Source of the DNA: Colwellia piezophila ATCC BAA-637
Lineage (GTDB): Bacteria; Pseudomonadota; Gammaproteobacteria; Enterobacterales; Alteromonadaceae
Length of the DNA: 64,000 nucleotides
Direction of reading: 5' to 3'
NCBI RefSeq assembly: GCF_000378625.1
Contig: NZ_KB905172.1
Span: forward strand, 1 to 64,000
Of the stretch, positions 26,646 to 36,882 are shown piece after piece. Every line of letters begins with the position of its first letter. Positions within the stretch are counted from its first letter, which is position 1. Under the pieces are notes generated by a model. That model was not told the origin of the DNA, did not search any database, and saw only the letters and a list, made by a program, of their open reading frames with translations. The position numbers and the translations under genes are program-made.

Positions 26646-27341
26646 TTATTTTTTTAATTTACTAGAAAACCGGTAACCTGAGCCACGTACCGTTTGTACA
26701 AACTCATCATGACCCTCACCAGAGATAGCTTTACGTAATCGCCTTATATGTACATCGACAGTGCGATCTTCAACGTATACATTAGTACCCCACACATTAT
26801 CCAGTAACTGCTCTCGAGAAAATACTCTTTCTGTATGGGTCATGAAAAAGTGTAGTAAGCGAAACTCCGTTGGCCCCAAGTTTAAGCTATTATTATTAAT
26901 GGCCACACGGTGTGAAACCGGATCAAGTTTTAAGCCATGAAACTCAACCTCTTCTTCAAGTGAGGTCGGCGATACTCGACGAATAACCGCCTTGATACGG
27001 GCGATAAGCTCTTTGGGTGAGAAAGGCTTAGTCACATAATCGTCTACGCCAGCTTCAAAGCCCCTGACCTTATCATCTTCATCACCGCGAGCTGTTAACA
27101 TGATGATGGGAATATTGCGGCTATATTCATTTTTCTTTAACTTCTTCGCCAAAGATACCCCACTGCCGCCTGGTAACATCCAGTCGAGCAAAATTAAATC
27201 AGGGTAAGGTTCATTGATACTAGCTAAGGCCTGCTCAGTATCACACGCCTCTATCGACTTAAAACCATTTTGCTCTAATACAAACGTGATCATCTCTCTG
27301 ATCGGGGTTTCATCTTCAACAACTAAGATTGTTCGACTCAT
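26646..27341 (-). CDS. phoB: Phosphate regulon response regulator PhoB
   Basis: This DNA-binding response regulator activates the Pho regulon. Its 231 residues carry a receiver domain with the acidic pocket (Glu9, Asp10), phospho-acceptor Asp53 in [11 protein letters not shown], Thr and Lys in [11 protein letters not shown] and YVTKPF, and an OmpR-type winged-helix domain ending VRGSGYRFS. The start has AGGAT upstream. A near-perfect PhoB box lies about 95 nt upstream, showing autoregulation as in E. coli. Confidence 0.96.
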   Translation of the reverse strand: MSRTILVVEDETPIREMITFVLEQNGFKSIEACDTEQALASINEPYPDLILLDWMLPGGSGVSLAKKLKKNEYSRNIPIIMLTARGDEDDKVRGFEAGVDDYVTKPFSPKELIARIKAVIRRVSPTSLEEEVEFHGLKLDPVSHRVAINNNSLNLGPTEFRLLHFFMTHTERVFSREQLLDNVWGTNVYVEDRTVDVHIRRLRKAISGEGHDEFVQTVRGSGYRFSSKLKK

Positions 27342-27436
27342 ACAAATATCCTGAAAAACTATTGATATGCTGAGTTATGATGATACTGAAATATCTCATT
27401 AGCTCAAGCAAAGAGAACTGTATTGTGCAAAAGTTT

Positions 27437-27455
27437 GATGACAGTTTTATGACAA
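27437..27455 (-). promoter_or_regulatory. PhoB box upstream of phoB
   Basis: On the minus strand TTGTCATAAAACTGTCAT contains two TGTCAT half-sites 11 nt apart, almost identical to the Pho box consensus. It lies 96 nt before the phoB start and points to positive autoregulation. Confidence 0.88.
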
Positions 27456-27505
27456 TAGGAAAAGTTTATTGATATCATTAACTAGACTTTAAAAATAGGC
27501 AAGAA

Positions 27506-27527
27506 AAAAGTCGCTAATGCGACTTTT
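27506..27527 (-). terminator. Rho-independent terminator of the porin gene
   Basis: AAAAGTCGC (27506-27514) pairs with GCGACTTTT (27519-27527) around a TAAT loop, and on the minus strand a T-run follows. It lies 28 nt after the porin stop. Confidence 0.88.
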
Positions 27528-27555
27528 AACTAACACTTAATAACAGTATTTACCT

Positions 27556-28506
27556 TTAGAATTTATACTGAATACCCGCAGCTAAATAATCTTCATCATT
27601 GCCAGTATCTAAATCAAAACTAGTATAAAAAACATAAAGCTTAGTACTTTTCGCAAGTTTGTAATCTACACCTGCCGTGATGCCATTACGACTGTCACCA
27701 TCTTTATGATCTGCACCTTGAAATTGTCCTTTAAAGGTAATCTTATCCAAGGTGTACTTGGCTGAAACCATGACACCGTTCATTTCAATGCCGGTTTCGA
27801 TTTCTTCTTGGTTTTGTACCATTAAACCTAAGGTGATACCGGCAACTTTACCAGAAAAGGTAGCGCGCATTGTATCAAAATGTCCTGACACCGCGCCGTC
27901 TTTCGACTTACCTTTTACATCAGAATCATAAGCTACGGAGGCATAAATGCTAGATTTCTTCAACTTTTTATCACCGTAAAAAACAGCCATCGAGTAAGCA
28001 TCTTCTGCGTCTAACTCATCTTCAGCCATATAGGTCAAGCCAAACTGTAAACCTTTAAATTTAGGTGATTTATAACTAAGGGTATCACTTAAACGGTTTT
28101 CACCGACCCAAAGATATTTGATATCGCCATTGTAATCACTAAAGATATCTACTTTACCTTGAGACTGCTTTAACATAGTGTCATTTTTACCGAGCAAAAC
28201 TTCGCCAAAAAAACCACTTAAGCCTATATATTGGTTACGCGCTTTCCAGAAGTCGTCACTATCACCATCCATATCTACTTCAAATTCAACTTTATAAACA
28301 ACATTAAGGCCCTCACTTAATTCATGGGTGCCTTTAAAGCCAATTCGTGAAGCATTGCTTTTAATTTCAGTAAACTTACCTTCACCTTCATCTGAGGACT
28401 GAACTGAAAGATCGGCTCGACCATAAATATCTACCGATGCTGCCATAGCAGGAACAGCTGTAGTACAAAACATTGCAGCTAATAGTATTTTTTTAGTGAA
28501 TTTCAT
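27556..28506 (-). CDS. Gram-negative porin, probably phosphate-regulated
   Basis: The 316-residue general porin has a signal peptide ending at AMA (about residue 22), then the porin N-terminus SVDIYGRADLSVQ. The pattern includes RIGFKGTHELSEGLNVVYKV and WKARNQYIGLSGFFGEVLLG, which belong to the trimeric 16-stranded OmpC/PhoE-type family, and a C-terminal aromatic residue (QYKF) required for outer-membrane insertion. Because it carries an upstream PhoB box and adjoins phoBR, a PhoE- or OprP-like role in anion or phosphate uptake under starvation is likely. Ion selectivity cannot be read directly from sequence. Confidence 0.9.
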   Translation of the reverse strand: MKFTKKILLAAMFCTTAVPAMAASVDIYGRADLSVQSSDEGEGKFTEIKSNASRIGFKGTHELSEGLNVVYKVEFEVDMDGDSDDFWKARNQYIGLSGFFGEVLLGKNDTMLKQSQGKVDIFSDYNGDIKYLWVGENRLSDTLSYKSPKFKGLQFGLTYMAEDELDAEDAYSMAVFYGDKKLKKSSIYASVAYDSDVKGKSKDGAVSGHFDTMRATFSGKVAGITLGLMVQNQEEIETGIEMNGVMVSAKYTLDKITFKGQFQGADHKDGDSRNGITAGVDYKLAKSTKLYVFYTSFDLDTGNDEDYLAAGIQYKF

Positions 28507-28567
28507 TTTGATAAACCTTGGGTTATAAGTTATTAAAGACTAATTGCGCATTATCATATGGTGGTTT

Positions 28568-28586
28568 TATGACATAAAGATGACAC
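28568..28586 (-). promoter_or_regulatory. PhoB box upstream of the porin
   Basis: On the minus strand two TGTCAT half-sites are 11 nt apart (plus-strand ATGACA at 28569-28574 and 28580-28585) with a TTTA-containing spacer, a good Pho box. It lies 63 nt upstream of the porin start. Confidence 0.85.
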
Positions 28587-28792
28587 CCACGAAATTAAAA
28601 AAATCCATTACTTTAAATAACTTATTATTTTTTATGGCATAGCTAATTCTAGACCATAGCTTTTCAGTTTGCTTTTTGGTTATTTATTGGTGAAAATGGT
28701 TTTTATAAAAAAATTTAATTGCTTAGTAAAACTAGCTAAACTCAAAGTTGGGCAGTATAAATTTTTATCCATGACAATATAAGATGTAATAA

Positions 28793-30535
28793 ATGAAGAT
28801 TACTAGCATATCGAGAAAGTTACTGACAAGAGTACTCTCTGTTTATTTTATTTTAACCATCAGTGTTACTGGCATTCAAATAATTGCTGAATATATTAAT
28901 ACCAAAAGTGATATCAATAGTGAGTTACTGACTTTAGAAAAAACAATTAGTGGCAGTTTAACTCGTGCCGTTTGGGAGTTAAATACTAAGCAAGCCATTG
29001 ATATTTCAGAAGGCTTGATCGCTATCCCTTTAATCAAAGGTATCACAGTTACTGACGAAGCAAATCAGGTTATTACTCAGCTTGGTGAAGTACTAGCTGC
29101 GCCCTCTAAAACGTCTCAAGATAGCTATAATGAACATCAAAGCATAAGCTCACTAAGTGAAGGTATATTTGGTTATTCATTCCCCTTGATTTTTGAGTTT
29201 TCAGGGCGATCGACCACTGTTGGCTCCGTTACTTTATTATCAAGTAACGATGTTATCTTTAGTCGTATTGAGGTTGGAATATACTTCTTAATAGGTAATG
29301 CCATTGTAAAAACGGCTTTCTTGGTTTTCTTATTTTCATTAGCTTTTAGTAAACTGCTAACGGAACCCCTGCAAGAGCTTACCGATCAAATGAAGCAACT
29401 TGATATACATGATCCTGAAGCATCTAAGTTTCATACTATGGATAATGAAAGAAATGAACTAAGTATCCTTGAGGGTGCTTACAACAATCTTATTGATGAA
29501 GTTATTGCCTTTAAAGACAGACTCGCTATATCACAACGAGAAACAAATTTAGCTAATGAAAAGTTAGATGAACAAAACTTACTTCTCGAACAAGAAGTTG
29601 CTAGAAAAACGTCAACGTTAAGTAGCACGCTATTACGTATGGAAGTACAACAAAGAGAACTGCTAACACAACAACAGCAATTAGAAGCTGAAAATAATCG
29701 CCGACGTAAAACAGAAAGTACACTAATGACCACCAATAAAGAGCTGAAAACCTCTCTTATGGAGTTGAATAAAGCAAAGGATAGATTATTAGAAGCAGAA
29801 AAAATGTCTTCCCTAGGGCAACTTAGCGCAGAAGTATCTCATGAAATAAATACCCCTATTGGTATCAGTATCACCTCAACAAGTTACCTCGCTGATATTT
29901 TAAATAAATTACAGCAAGATATTAATGCCCAAACAATATCAAAACGCACGATTAACAATTTCTTAGGTAATGCTCAACACAGTGTCGAATTATTATTAAA
30001 TAATTTGCAAAGAGCGGCAGAATTGATCGGCAGCTTTAAACAAGTAGCCGTGGATCAAACTAATGATAAAGTGCGCTTGATTAATATTTCTAAATACCTT
30101 GATGAAATAATTCAATCAATTCACCCTAAAATGAAGAAAACTAATCACAGTATTAAAATTGACTGTGACCCACATATTGAAATCTATACTCACCCAGGAG
30201 CCATCGCCCAAATAATGATTAATTTAATCATTAACTCTCTGACGCATGCCTTTATAGATGTAAGCAGTGGGAAAATTCAGGTAAGCGTGACGGTCGAAGA
30301 ACAACGGTTAGTTATGTTATATTCCGATAATGGCATCGGTGTTAACCAAACACAATTAGATCAATTATTTGAGCCTTTTTATACCACCCAAGCAGACCAA
30401 GGAGGTACAGGTTTAGGGACCCATATAATTAAAAATCTAGTGGTGGATACCCTTAATGGCTCTATTAATGCGTATTGTCAACCTGGCGATGGCTTAAGCT
30501 ATCACATTAGCCTTCCTGATATGAGGTATAGTTAA
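28793..30535 (+). CDS. Orphan membrane sensor histidine kinase
   Basis: The 580-residue protein has a membrane segment near 12-32, a periplasmic sensing domain of about 130 residues (roughly 33-162), a second membrane segment near 165-185, a HAMP-like region and a long coiled coil (about 235-335, rich in Glu, Gln and Lys). The kinase core follows, with His350 in SAEVSHEINTPIGIS. The ATPase domain shows NLIINSLTHAF, DNGIGV and GGTGLGTHIIKNLV. The SHEINTPIG variant fits the HWE-unrelated, DctB/NtrB-like branch. No response regulator is adjacent, and rdgC follows 74 nt later, so the partner and signal are unknown. Confidence 0.87.
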   Translation: MKITSISRKLLTRVLSVYFILTISVTGIQIIAEYINTKSDINSELLTLEKTISGSLTRAVWELNTKQAIDISEGLIAIPLIKGITVTDEANQVITQLGEVLAAPSKTSQDSYNEHQSISSLSEGIFGYSFPLIFEFSGRSTTVGSVTLLSSNDVIFSRIEVGIYFLIGNAIVKTAFLVFLFSLAFSKLLTEPLQELTDQMKQLDIHDPEASKFHTMDNERNELSILEGAYNNLIDEVIAFKDRLAISQRETNLANEKLDEQNLLLEQEVARKTSTLSSTLLRMEVQQRELLTQQQQLEAENNRRRKTESTLMTTNKELKTSLMELNKAKDRLLEAEKMSSLGQLSAEVSHEINTPIGISITSTSYLADILNKLQQDINAQTISKRTINNFLGNAQHSVELLLNNLQRAAELIGSFKQVAVDQTNDKVRLINISKYLDEIIQSIHPKMKKTNHSIKIDCDPHIEIYTHPGAIAQIMINLIINSLTHAFIDVSSGKIQVSVTVEEQRLVMLYSDNGIGVNQTQLDQLFEPFYTTQADQGGTGLGTHIIKNLVVDTLNGSINAYCQPGDGLSYHISLPDMRYS

Positions 30536-30609
30536 AAGCTGCTGCCTAAAGAACAGAATTCAGGTATGATAATCGACAAAATACTCCCTTATCAGCCTAG
30601 GATTTACTT

Positions 30610-31533
30610 ATGTGGTTTAAAAACCTATATTTTTTCGCTTTTACTCGCCCGTTTGAATGGACAGAGCAAGACTTAGAGAAACACTTATCAGAACACCTTT
30701 TCACTCCATTAGGCTCCACAGAAATAGCACATTTCGGCTGGATTAACGCACTTGGAAAACATGGTGATTCAAGTGTCCATACAGCCAACGATAATTTTTT
30801 AATTTGCGCTCGCAAGGAAGAAAAAATGCTTCCTGCTTCCGTTATTAAAGATATGGTCGAGAAGAAAGTTAATCTACTTGAGCAAGAGCAAGGCCGTGGC
30901 GCAACTAAAAAAGAGCGCGAACAATTCAAAGAAGATATAACTTTTGAATTACTACCACGTGCATTTTCTCGTATAACCGACACCCATGCCTATATTAGCC
31001 CAGTAAATAATATTATCGTTATCAATTCAAGTTCACGTGGCAAAGCCGAAGACCTATTAGCATTATTGCGTAAGGTGCTTGGTACCCTACCTGTTACTAG
31101 CTTTGACCCCGATATTTGTGTCGATGAAACCATGACCGATTGGTTAAATAAAAAAAGCCTAGGTGGTAAGTTCACTCTAGGAATGGAAGCAGAATTCAAC
31201 GCCTTAGGTGATGATGGCGCTGTTATTAGAGTTAAGAATCAAGACTTAATTAGCGAAGAGATTCAAACCCATTTAGATGCAGATAAATATGTTGTTAAGA
31301 TAGCTCTTGAATGGGATGAGTCGCTATCATTTATTTTATGTGAGGACTTAGCGATTAAGCGCCTTAAGTTCTTTGATGTTATCCAAGAACAAAATGACGA
31401 TATGGATAGCGATGATGTCGTTGCTAAACTTGATGCAGATTTCGCCTTAATGTCAGGTGAGTTAAACCGCTTTATTGTCGATTTATTGGCTGAGTTTTCC
31501 ATGAAAACGACAGATCCTTTAGAAAAAGATTAA
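30610..31533 (+). CDS. rdgC: Recombination-associated protein RdgC
   Basis: This ring-shaped DNA-binding dimer is a nucleoid-associated protein and limits RecA activity. The 307 residues match the family (303 in E. coli). The N-terminal MWFKNLYFFAFTRPFEW, the WINALG segment and ALLRKVLGTLPV are characteristic. Its gap from the upstream kinase gene is 74 nt with no terminator visible. A convergent terminator lies after it. Confidence 0.95.
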   Translation: MWFKNLYFFAFTRPFEWTEQDLEKHLSEHLFTPLGSTEIAHFGWINALGKHGDSSVHTANDNFLICARKEEKMLPASVIKDMVEKKVNLLEQEQGRGATKKEREQFKEDITFELLPRAFSRITDTHAYISPVNNIIVINSSSRGKAEDLLALLRKVLGTLPVTSFDPDICVDETMTDWLNKKSLGGKFTLGMEAEFNALGDDGAVIRVKNQDLISEEIQTHLDADKYVVKIALEWDESLSFILCEDLAIKRLKFFDVIQEQNDDMDSDDVVAKLDADFALMSGELNRFIVDLLAEFSMKTTDPLEKD

Positions 31534-31551
31534 CTCGTTTTTTGACAAAAT

Positions 31552-31578
31552 AAGAGGGCGATAATATATCGCCCTCTT
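31552..31578. terminator. Terminator between convergent rdgC and HDOD gene
   Basis: AAGAGGGCGAT (31552-31562) pairs perfectly with ATCGCCCTCTT (31568-31578) around an AATAT loop. T-rich flanks on both sides allow use by both genes. Confidence 0.88.
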
Positions 31579-31622
31579 TCTTATACACAAAGATATTACT
31601 TTTTATAATGAAGCCACGTTAA

Positions 31623-32465
31623 CTAAATAAACATTGCCCTTACTGCATCACATTTCTCTGTAAATTCATCACAGTCCATATAATCTACCTCAGGTAAGAT
31701 TCCTTTCTTGGTATAACTAGTTAAAAGCGCCTCTTTAGTTGACTCATTTTTAAAGACATTATGATAAATTGCTCCGGCACGAATAAAGTCTAAATAGTGA
31801 ACTTCTGTTGGTAAAATAGTTAAATCACTCCAGCTTTCGGCTAGTAGGGTAAACTCCTCAGAAAAACCCCAACTTCGCGTAATCGCTCCACCGATACGTC
31901 CCGAGAGCTTAATAATAGCTTGCTGTAAAAACGTCGGGTTGGCAAAGATATCAGGATGATTTTCAGCTTCAGTTAAAATTGGCAGAACGCCAATATTATG
32001 AATGAGTGCCGCAAGGGTTATGGTATCTAATGAAAGTGAGGTATGTTTATGTTTTTTTAGGTATAAATCCATCAAACTAACGGCCACTGAAGCAATATCA
32101 ATGGTTTTTAACCAAGATTTTTTCATATACATAGTGACGACTTTATTATTTGAAACAAACACCTGCTCAATAGCCATGGCTGTGGCAATGCTTTTTATTT
32201 GTCTTAAACCTATACGAGTAACTGCTTGTGGCACGCTTTCAACTTTTACTTTTCGCCCCCAAAGAGCATTATTAGCGACCTTAAGTACACCTAAAGAGAG
32301 CCCTGGATCTTGGGCGATAATATTACTGATCTGATTTAAGTTTATATCGGGATCATCGGCTGCACTTCGCACTTTTAATGCTATCTCAGGTAATGTCGGC
32401 AGTATTAGGATGTCTTGCTTAATCTTTTCGATCAAAATCGTATACAGGGCATTTTCAGTTGCCAT
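31623..32465 (-). CDS. HDOD domain protein
   Basis: The 280-residue protein is composed almost entirely of an HDOD domain (about 15-215), an HD-fold lacking the catalytic metal ligands, typically a signalling scaffold. The features are LPTLPEIALKVRSAADDPDI, IIAQDPGLSLGVLKVANN and ALIHNIGVLPIL. In the true HD family the last segment would be HDxG; here it reads HNIG, consistent with an inactive domain. No linked kinase or GGDEF domain is present. The role is unknown. It is a monocistronic minus-strand gene convergent with rdgC. Confidence 0.87.
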   Translation of the reverse strand: MATENALYTILIEKIKQDILILPTLPEIALKVRSAADDPDINLNQISNIIAQDPGLSLGVLKVANNALWGRKVKVESVPQAVTRIGLRQIKSIATAMAIEQVFVSNNKVVTMYMKKSWLKTIDIASVAVSLMDLYLKKHKHTSLSLDTITLAALIHNIGVLPILTEAENHPDIFANPTFLQQAIIKLSGRIGGAITRSWGFSEEFTLLAESWSDLTILPTEVHYLDFIRAGAIYHNVFKNESTKEALLTSYTKKGILPEVDYMDCDEFTEKCDAVRAMFI

Positions 32466-32729
32466 AAATCCACCTTTATTTTTATTGTGCTTACCATTAA
32501 AAGTAGCACAACTTTTTCAAAGCACTGTTATTTACTCTTATTTTTTCAAGCTAATAAGGCAAGTTGTTTTTATTTTAATTAAACTCATCTGCACTTATTC
32601 CAAGGGCCGGTAAACATTGATCTAGATCCTATTTACCTTAAATCGATATGGTAAGGGATTTTTCATAGCGTATAATTTGCCGCAAATTTTATCTGCACGT
32701 TCACTGTTTACAACCTATTTGAGTACCCC

Positions 32730-34121
32730 ATGATAAAACCTGAACTTCTTTCCCCTGCTGGTAGCTTAAAAAATATGCGCTATGCATTTGCATACGGCGC
32801 TGATGCTGTTTATGCTGGACAACCCCGTTACTCATTACGTGTCAGAAATAATGAGTTCAGTTTAGAGAATATTCAAATAGGTATTAATGAAGCGCATCAA
32901 TTAGGTAAAAAATTCTACTTAGTTAATAACATCGCGCCGCATAACGGTAAACTAAAAACCTTTCTTAAAGATATTGCACCGATAATTTTAATGAAGCCCG
33001 ATGCGTTAATTATGTCTGACCCAGGGCTTATTATGTTAGTCAGAGAAAACTTTCCAGATATGCCTATTCACTTGTCCGTGCAAGCAAATGCGGTTAATTG
33101 GGCCACGGTTAAGTTTTGGCAGCAACAAGGCGTTGAACGGGTAATACTTTCTAGGGAACTATCTCTTGATGAAATCGAAGATATCCGCTTTCATTGCCCT
33201 GAAATGGAATTAGAAGTTTTCGTTCACGGCGCATTATGCATGGCCTATTCAGGGCGCTGCTTACTCTCTGGTTATATCAATAAGCGCGATCCAAACCAAG
33301 GCACCTGCACTAACTCTTGTCGCTGGAAGTATGACATTCATCAAGCAAAAGAAACTGAAACTGGAGATGTCATTGCCGTTAAACCTGAACCTGTCGATAT
33401 TTATACGCCGGAAAAAGACATAGTAGTCCCTTCTCAGCAACCTATTGATGAGGTCATCTTACTTCAAGAGCAAGGTCGCCCGGGTGAATACCTGCCTGCA
33501 TTTGAAGACGAGCATGGTACCTACATCATGAATTCTAAAGATTTACGTGCCGTTGAACATGTTGAAAGATTAATAAAAATAGGGGTGCATTCTTTGAAAA
33601 TTGAAGGCCGGACCAAATCATTTTATTACTGCGCCAGAACTGCGCAGGTATATGGCCAAGCGATTAATGATGCTATAGCCGATAAAGCATTTAATCCGCA
33701 ACTCAATACTGATCTAGAACATTTAGCACACCGTGGTTATACCGAAGGTTTCTTACAACGCCATCGCCATGGGGACACGCAAAACTATGAATATGGTTAT
33801 TCAAAAAGTGATACTCAGCAATTTGTCGGTGAAGTACTAGGAAGAAATGAAGACTCTGGCCTGATTGAAATTGAGGTTAAAAATAAATTCCTCACTGGTG
33901 ACCTTCTTGAACTAATGACGCCTTCAGGTAATCAAACATTTACCTTAAACAACATGCTTAATAGTAAAACCGGTCAAAGTATTAATGATGCCAAAGGCTC
34001 AGGTTATAAAGTCTCTATTGAGTTAGATACCGAGCTAGACTTATCTTTTGCTATTATCATGCGTTACCTCGATGACACAAGTACTACGCGTAATCCTTTT
34101 GCTCAAGACTACCCATTTTAA
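32730..34121 (+). CDS. trhP: tRNA hydroxylation protein TrhP (YegQ, U32 family)
   Basis: The 463-residue U32-family protein is the homologue of E. coli YegQ/TrhP, which is needed for the prephenate-dependent formation of 5-hydroxyuridine at the wobble position of tRNA. Features include the N-terminal PELLSPAGSLKNMRYAFAYGADAVY and the U32 signature EVFVHGALCMAYSGRCLLSG (about 169-188). Further cysteines occur at NQGTCTNSCRWKY, likely ligands for an iron-sulfur centre. Length and order match YegQ. The next gene, 40 nt away, is a [4Fe-4S] ferredoxin of the YfhL type, so a shared redox or cluster role is suggested. Confidence 0.88.
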   Translation: MIKPELLSPAGSLKNMRYAFAYGADAVYAGQPRYSLRVRNNEFSLENIQIGINEAHQLGKKFYLVNNIAPHNGKLKTFLKDIAPIILMKPDALIMSDPGLIMLVRENFPDMPIHLSVQANAVNWATVKFWQQQGVERVILSRELSLDEIEDIRFHCPEMELEVFVHGALCMAYSGRCLLSGYINKRDPNQGTCTNSCRWKYDIHQAKETETGDVIAVKPEPVDIYTPEKDIVVPSQQPIDEVILLQEQGRPGEYLPAFEDEHGTYIMNSKDLRAVEHVERLIKIGVHSLKIEGRTKSFYYCARTAQVYGQAINDAIADKAFNPQLNTDLEHLAHRGYTEGFLQRHRHGDTQNYEYGYSKSDTQQFVGEVLGRNEDSGLIEIEVKNKFLTGDLLELMTPSGNQTFTLNNMLNSKTGQSINDAKGSGYKVSIELDTELDLSFAIIMRYLDDTSTTRNPFAQDYPF

Positions 34122-34146
34122 TGATTTGGGTTTCCAGTGGCAGTAA

Positions 34147-34401
<255 letters not shown>

Positions 34402-34713
34402 ATACCCAAACAACCTCAAGATGCAGGATTCAGCTGGAATTAGAAACGTCTTTAGGCAAGGCATTTATTGAAGAGAATGGTTATTCAGGAGAATAAGCTC
34501 CTGCATTCTCTAAGAGGCTACATCCGTGTAGCGTCCTTGTCGAAATCAATAACGATGGATAAAACGTTTCTAAACCAGCACTAAGGGGACGCATGAGCAA
34601 ATCATACTCATCGTTGCGTATGTGATTAAGGGAATAACCATTAATAAAATACGCGCCTTGATTATGAATCGCTCAACCGTCCTGAAACGAGCATATTGAA
34701 GTAGCTTGGGTAT
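34402..34713. mobile_element. Composite repeat element bounded by inverted repeats
   Basis: The left end ATACCCAAACAACCTCAAGATGC (first 20 shown by position 34402-34421) is matched in inverted form at 34691-34713, with 18 of 23 positions agreeing (consensus ATACCCAA.C.AC.TCAA.ATGC). Inside are a second inverted pair, TTAGAAACG/CGTTTCTAA (34439-34447 and 34562-34570) extended by GCTGG/CCAGC, and the 101-nt structured core. A 65-codon frame on the minus strand (34570-34767) is not supported. The element fills the gap between yfhL and cysB. It may be a non-autonomous mobile unit or nested insertions. Confidence 0.65.
34454..34554. repeat. Dispersed structured repeat, copy 2
   Basis: The core is 101 nt, the same length as the copy at 28-128, with eight differences. 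The second hairpin is GCTACAT (34517-34523) with GTGTAGC (34526-34532): the fourth base pair has changed from G-C in copy 1 to A-T with both bases altered, and the innermost pair from T-A to T-G. The first hairpin is unchanged. The flanking arms TTAGAAACG/CGTTTCTAA are complementary to each other but unrelated to those of copy 1. Confidence 0.8.
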
Positions 34714-34779
34714 AGCTAGGGCGTAGCCCAATAAACCAATAATAGGAGCAATAATTATTACTCCCATTATTGGGGGTAT

Positions 34780-35772
<993 letters not shown>

Positions 35773-35851
35773 TTATTAAATGCGATTTTTGTAATGTGCT
35801 TATGCAAAAATAATATACTTAATCGAACATTTATTCCATAATATTTTTTAA

Positions 35852-35879
35852 CTTTTAACTTTTAACTTTTAACTTTTAA
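35852..35879. repeat. Heptamer tandem repeat (4 x CTTTTAA)
   Basis: Four contiguous exact copies of a 7-bp unit lie about 100 bp upstream of the cysB start, with one partial copy just before. It sits where the cysB promoter could lie, so copy-number change might affect transcription. This is only positional inference. Confidence 0.85.
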
Positions 35880-36051
35880 TAATTAAAGACCTTAGCCTCT
35901 AAATCTTACCAAGATATTTTTATACTTGGTTAGAATGTCTAAACAATCGTTTTTATTCAGCAATTTTAAGCTAATTGTACAACTAGCACTATGCTAAACA
36001 ATACATTTTTTGTAGACTGCCTAGTAGTTTATTTATTCAAGAGAATCTTAG

Positions 36052-36822
36052 ATGATCGCTATTATTGTTGGTTTAATTATTGCTTTAATCATTATTGTTG
36101 TTGTGGTTAGCTCTATTCAACAACATAAAGAAAAATTAGAAGCAGAAAAGCGGGTAAAAGTATCCAAGCAAAAAGCTATTATTGATGAAAGTGAAGAGTT
36201 AATTCTTAACTTAGCTAACTTACCTAGCAATCCAAATGTTATAAAAATATTGAATCGTCGCAGTTTAAACGCTGCCAAAATCATGCAAGAGCTCATGCCA
36301 GAAGTTAAAGGTATTAAAAAAAGAGTTCAAGAGTTGACGTCTCGACTAAAAGCTTCACAAGACCTCGCTGACAATCAAGCTAGCACGGAAGATCACTTTA
36401 TTTTACCCGACAATGAACAACAACTTGTCGCTATTTTACAATGTATAAAGAAGTTACGGGTAGTACTGAAGTCAGAGCAAAGCAAAGGTGCCCTAGATGC
36501 ACAAATCTTTACGGCTGAAGATAAAAATTTAGCAGCAATGCAGTTAAAAATCAATATTGAAAGCCTGGTTAAGCGTGGCTCCCTAGCTTTTCATAAGGAT
36601 ATGCTTGGCTCTGCCAGACAATACTTTGAAAAGGCCTTGCAAAGCTTAGTGAATAGTTCGGTAAAGAATGATTATGTAACAACAATGCATGCTGATGTTA
36701 CTGAAAAACTAGAAGAAATTACCGACGCATTGAAGCACACTAATGCGAAAGATGCCGCGAAAAAAGCAAAAAGCGAAGAAAACGAGTTGGACATATTATT
36801 CCAGCCGAAGAAAAAATGGTAG
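36052..36822 (+). CDS. Membrane-anchored coiled-coil protein of unknown function
   Basis: The 256-residue protein has a single N-terminal membrane anchor (about 2-23, all Ile, Val, Leu) with no cleavage site, then a charged alpha-helical cytoplasmic region with likely coiled coil (about 24-45, 85-110 and 225-245). The central segment contains SLAFHKDMLGSARQYFEKAL (about 178-197), which has the look of a TPR-like helical pair. The C-terminus is Lys-rich (QPKKKW). I recognise no named family. The following RRF_GI gene starts 60 nt later, so the two may be an operon. Confidence 0.7.
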   Translation: MIAIIVGLIIALIIIVVVVSSIQQHKEKLEAEKRVKVSKQKAIIDESEELILNLANLPSNPNVIKILNRRSLNAAKIMQELMPEVKGIKKRVQELTSRLKASQDLADNQASTEDHFILPDNEQQLVAILQCIKKLRVVLKSEQSKGALDAQIFTAEDKNLAAMQLKINIESLVKRGSLAFHKDMLGSARQYFEKALQSLVNSSVKNDYVTTMHADVTEKLEEITDALKHTNAKDAAKKAKSEENELDILFQPKKKW

Positions 36823-36882
36823 GCCTCTCTCTAAGCCAGTTTATTCCTGGCTATATTTTAACAGTTTAAGACGCTAATCCCC

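Noticed and set aside
34402-34713. Integron attC-like site
   Set aside because: The inverted arms vary as in attC sites, but I cannot find the conserved core triplet ends, and no integrase or cassette-type genes are present.
34570-34767. 65-codon hydrophobic frame on the minus strand
   Set aside because: It overlaps the composite repeat and its inverted end, has no ribosome site I can support and no family resemblance.
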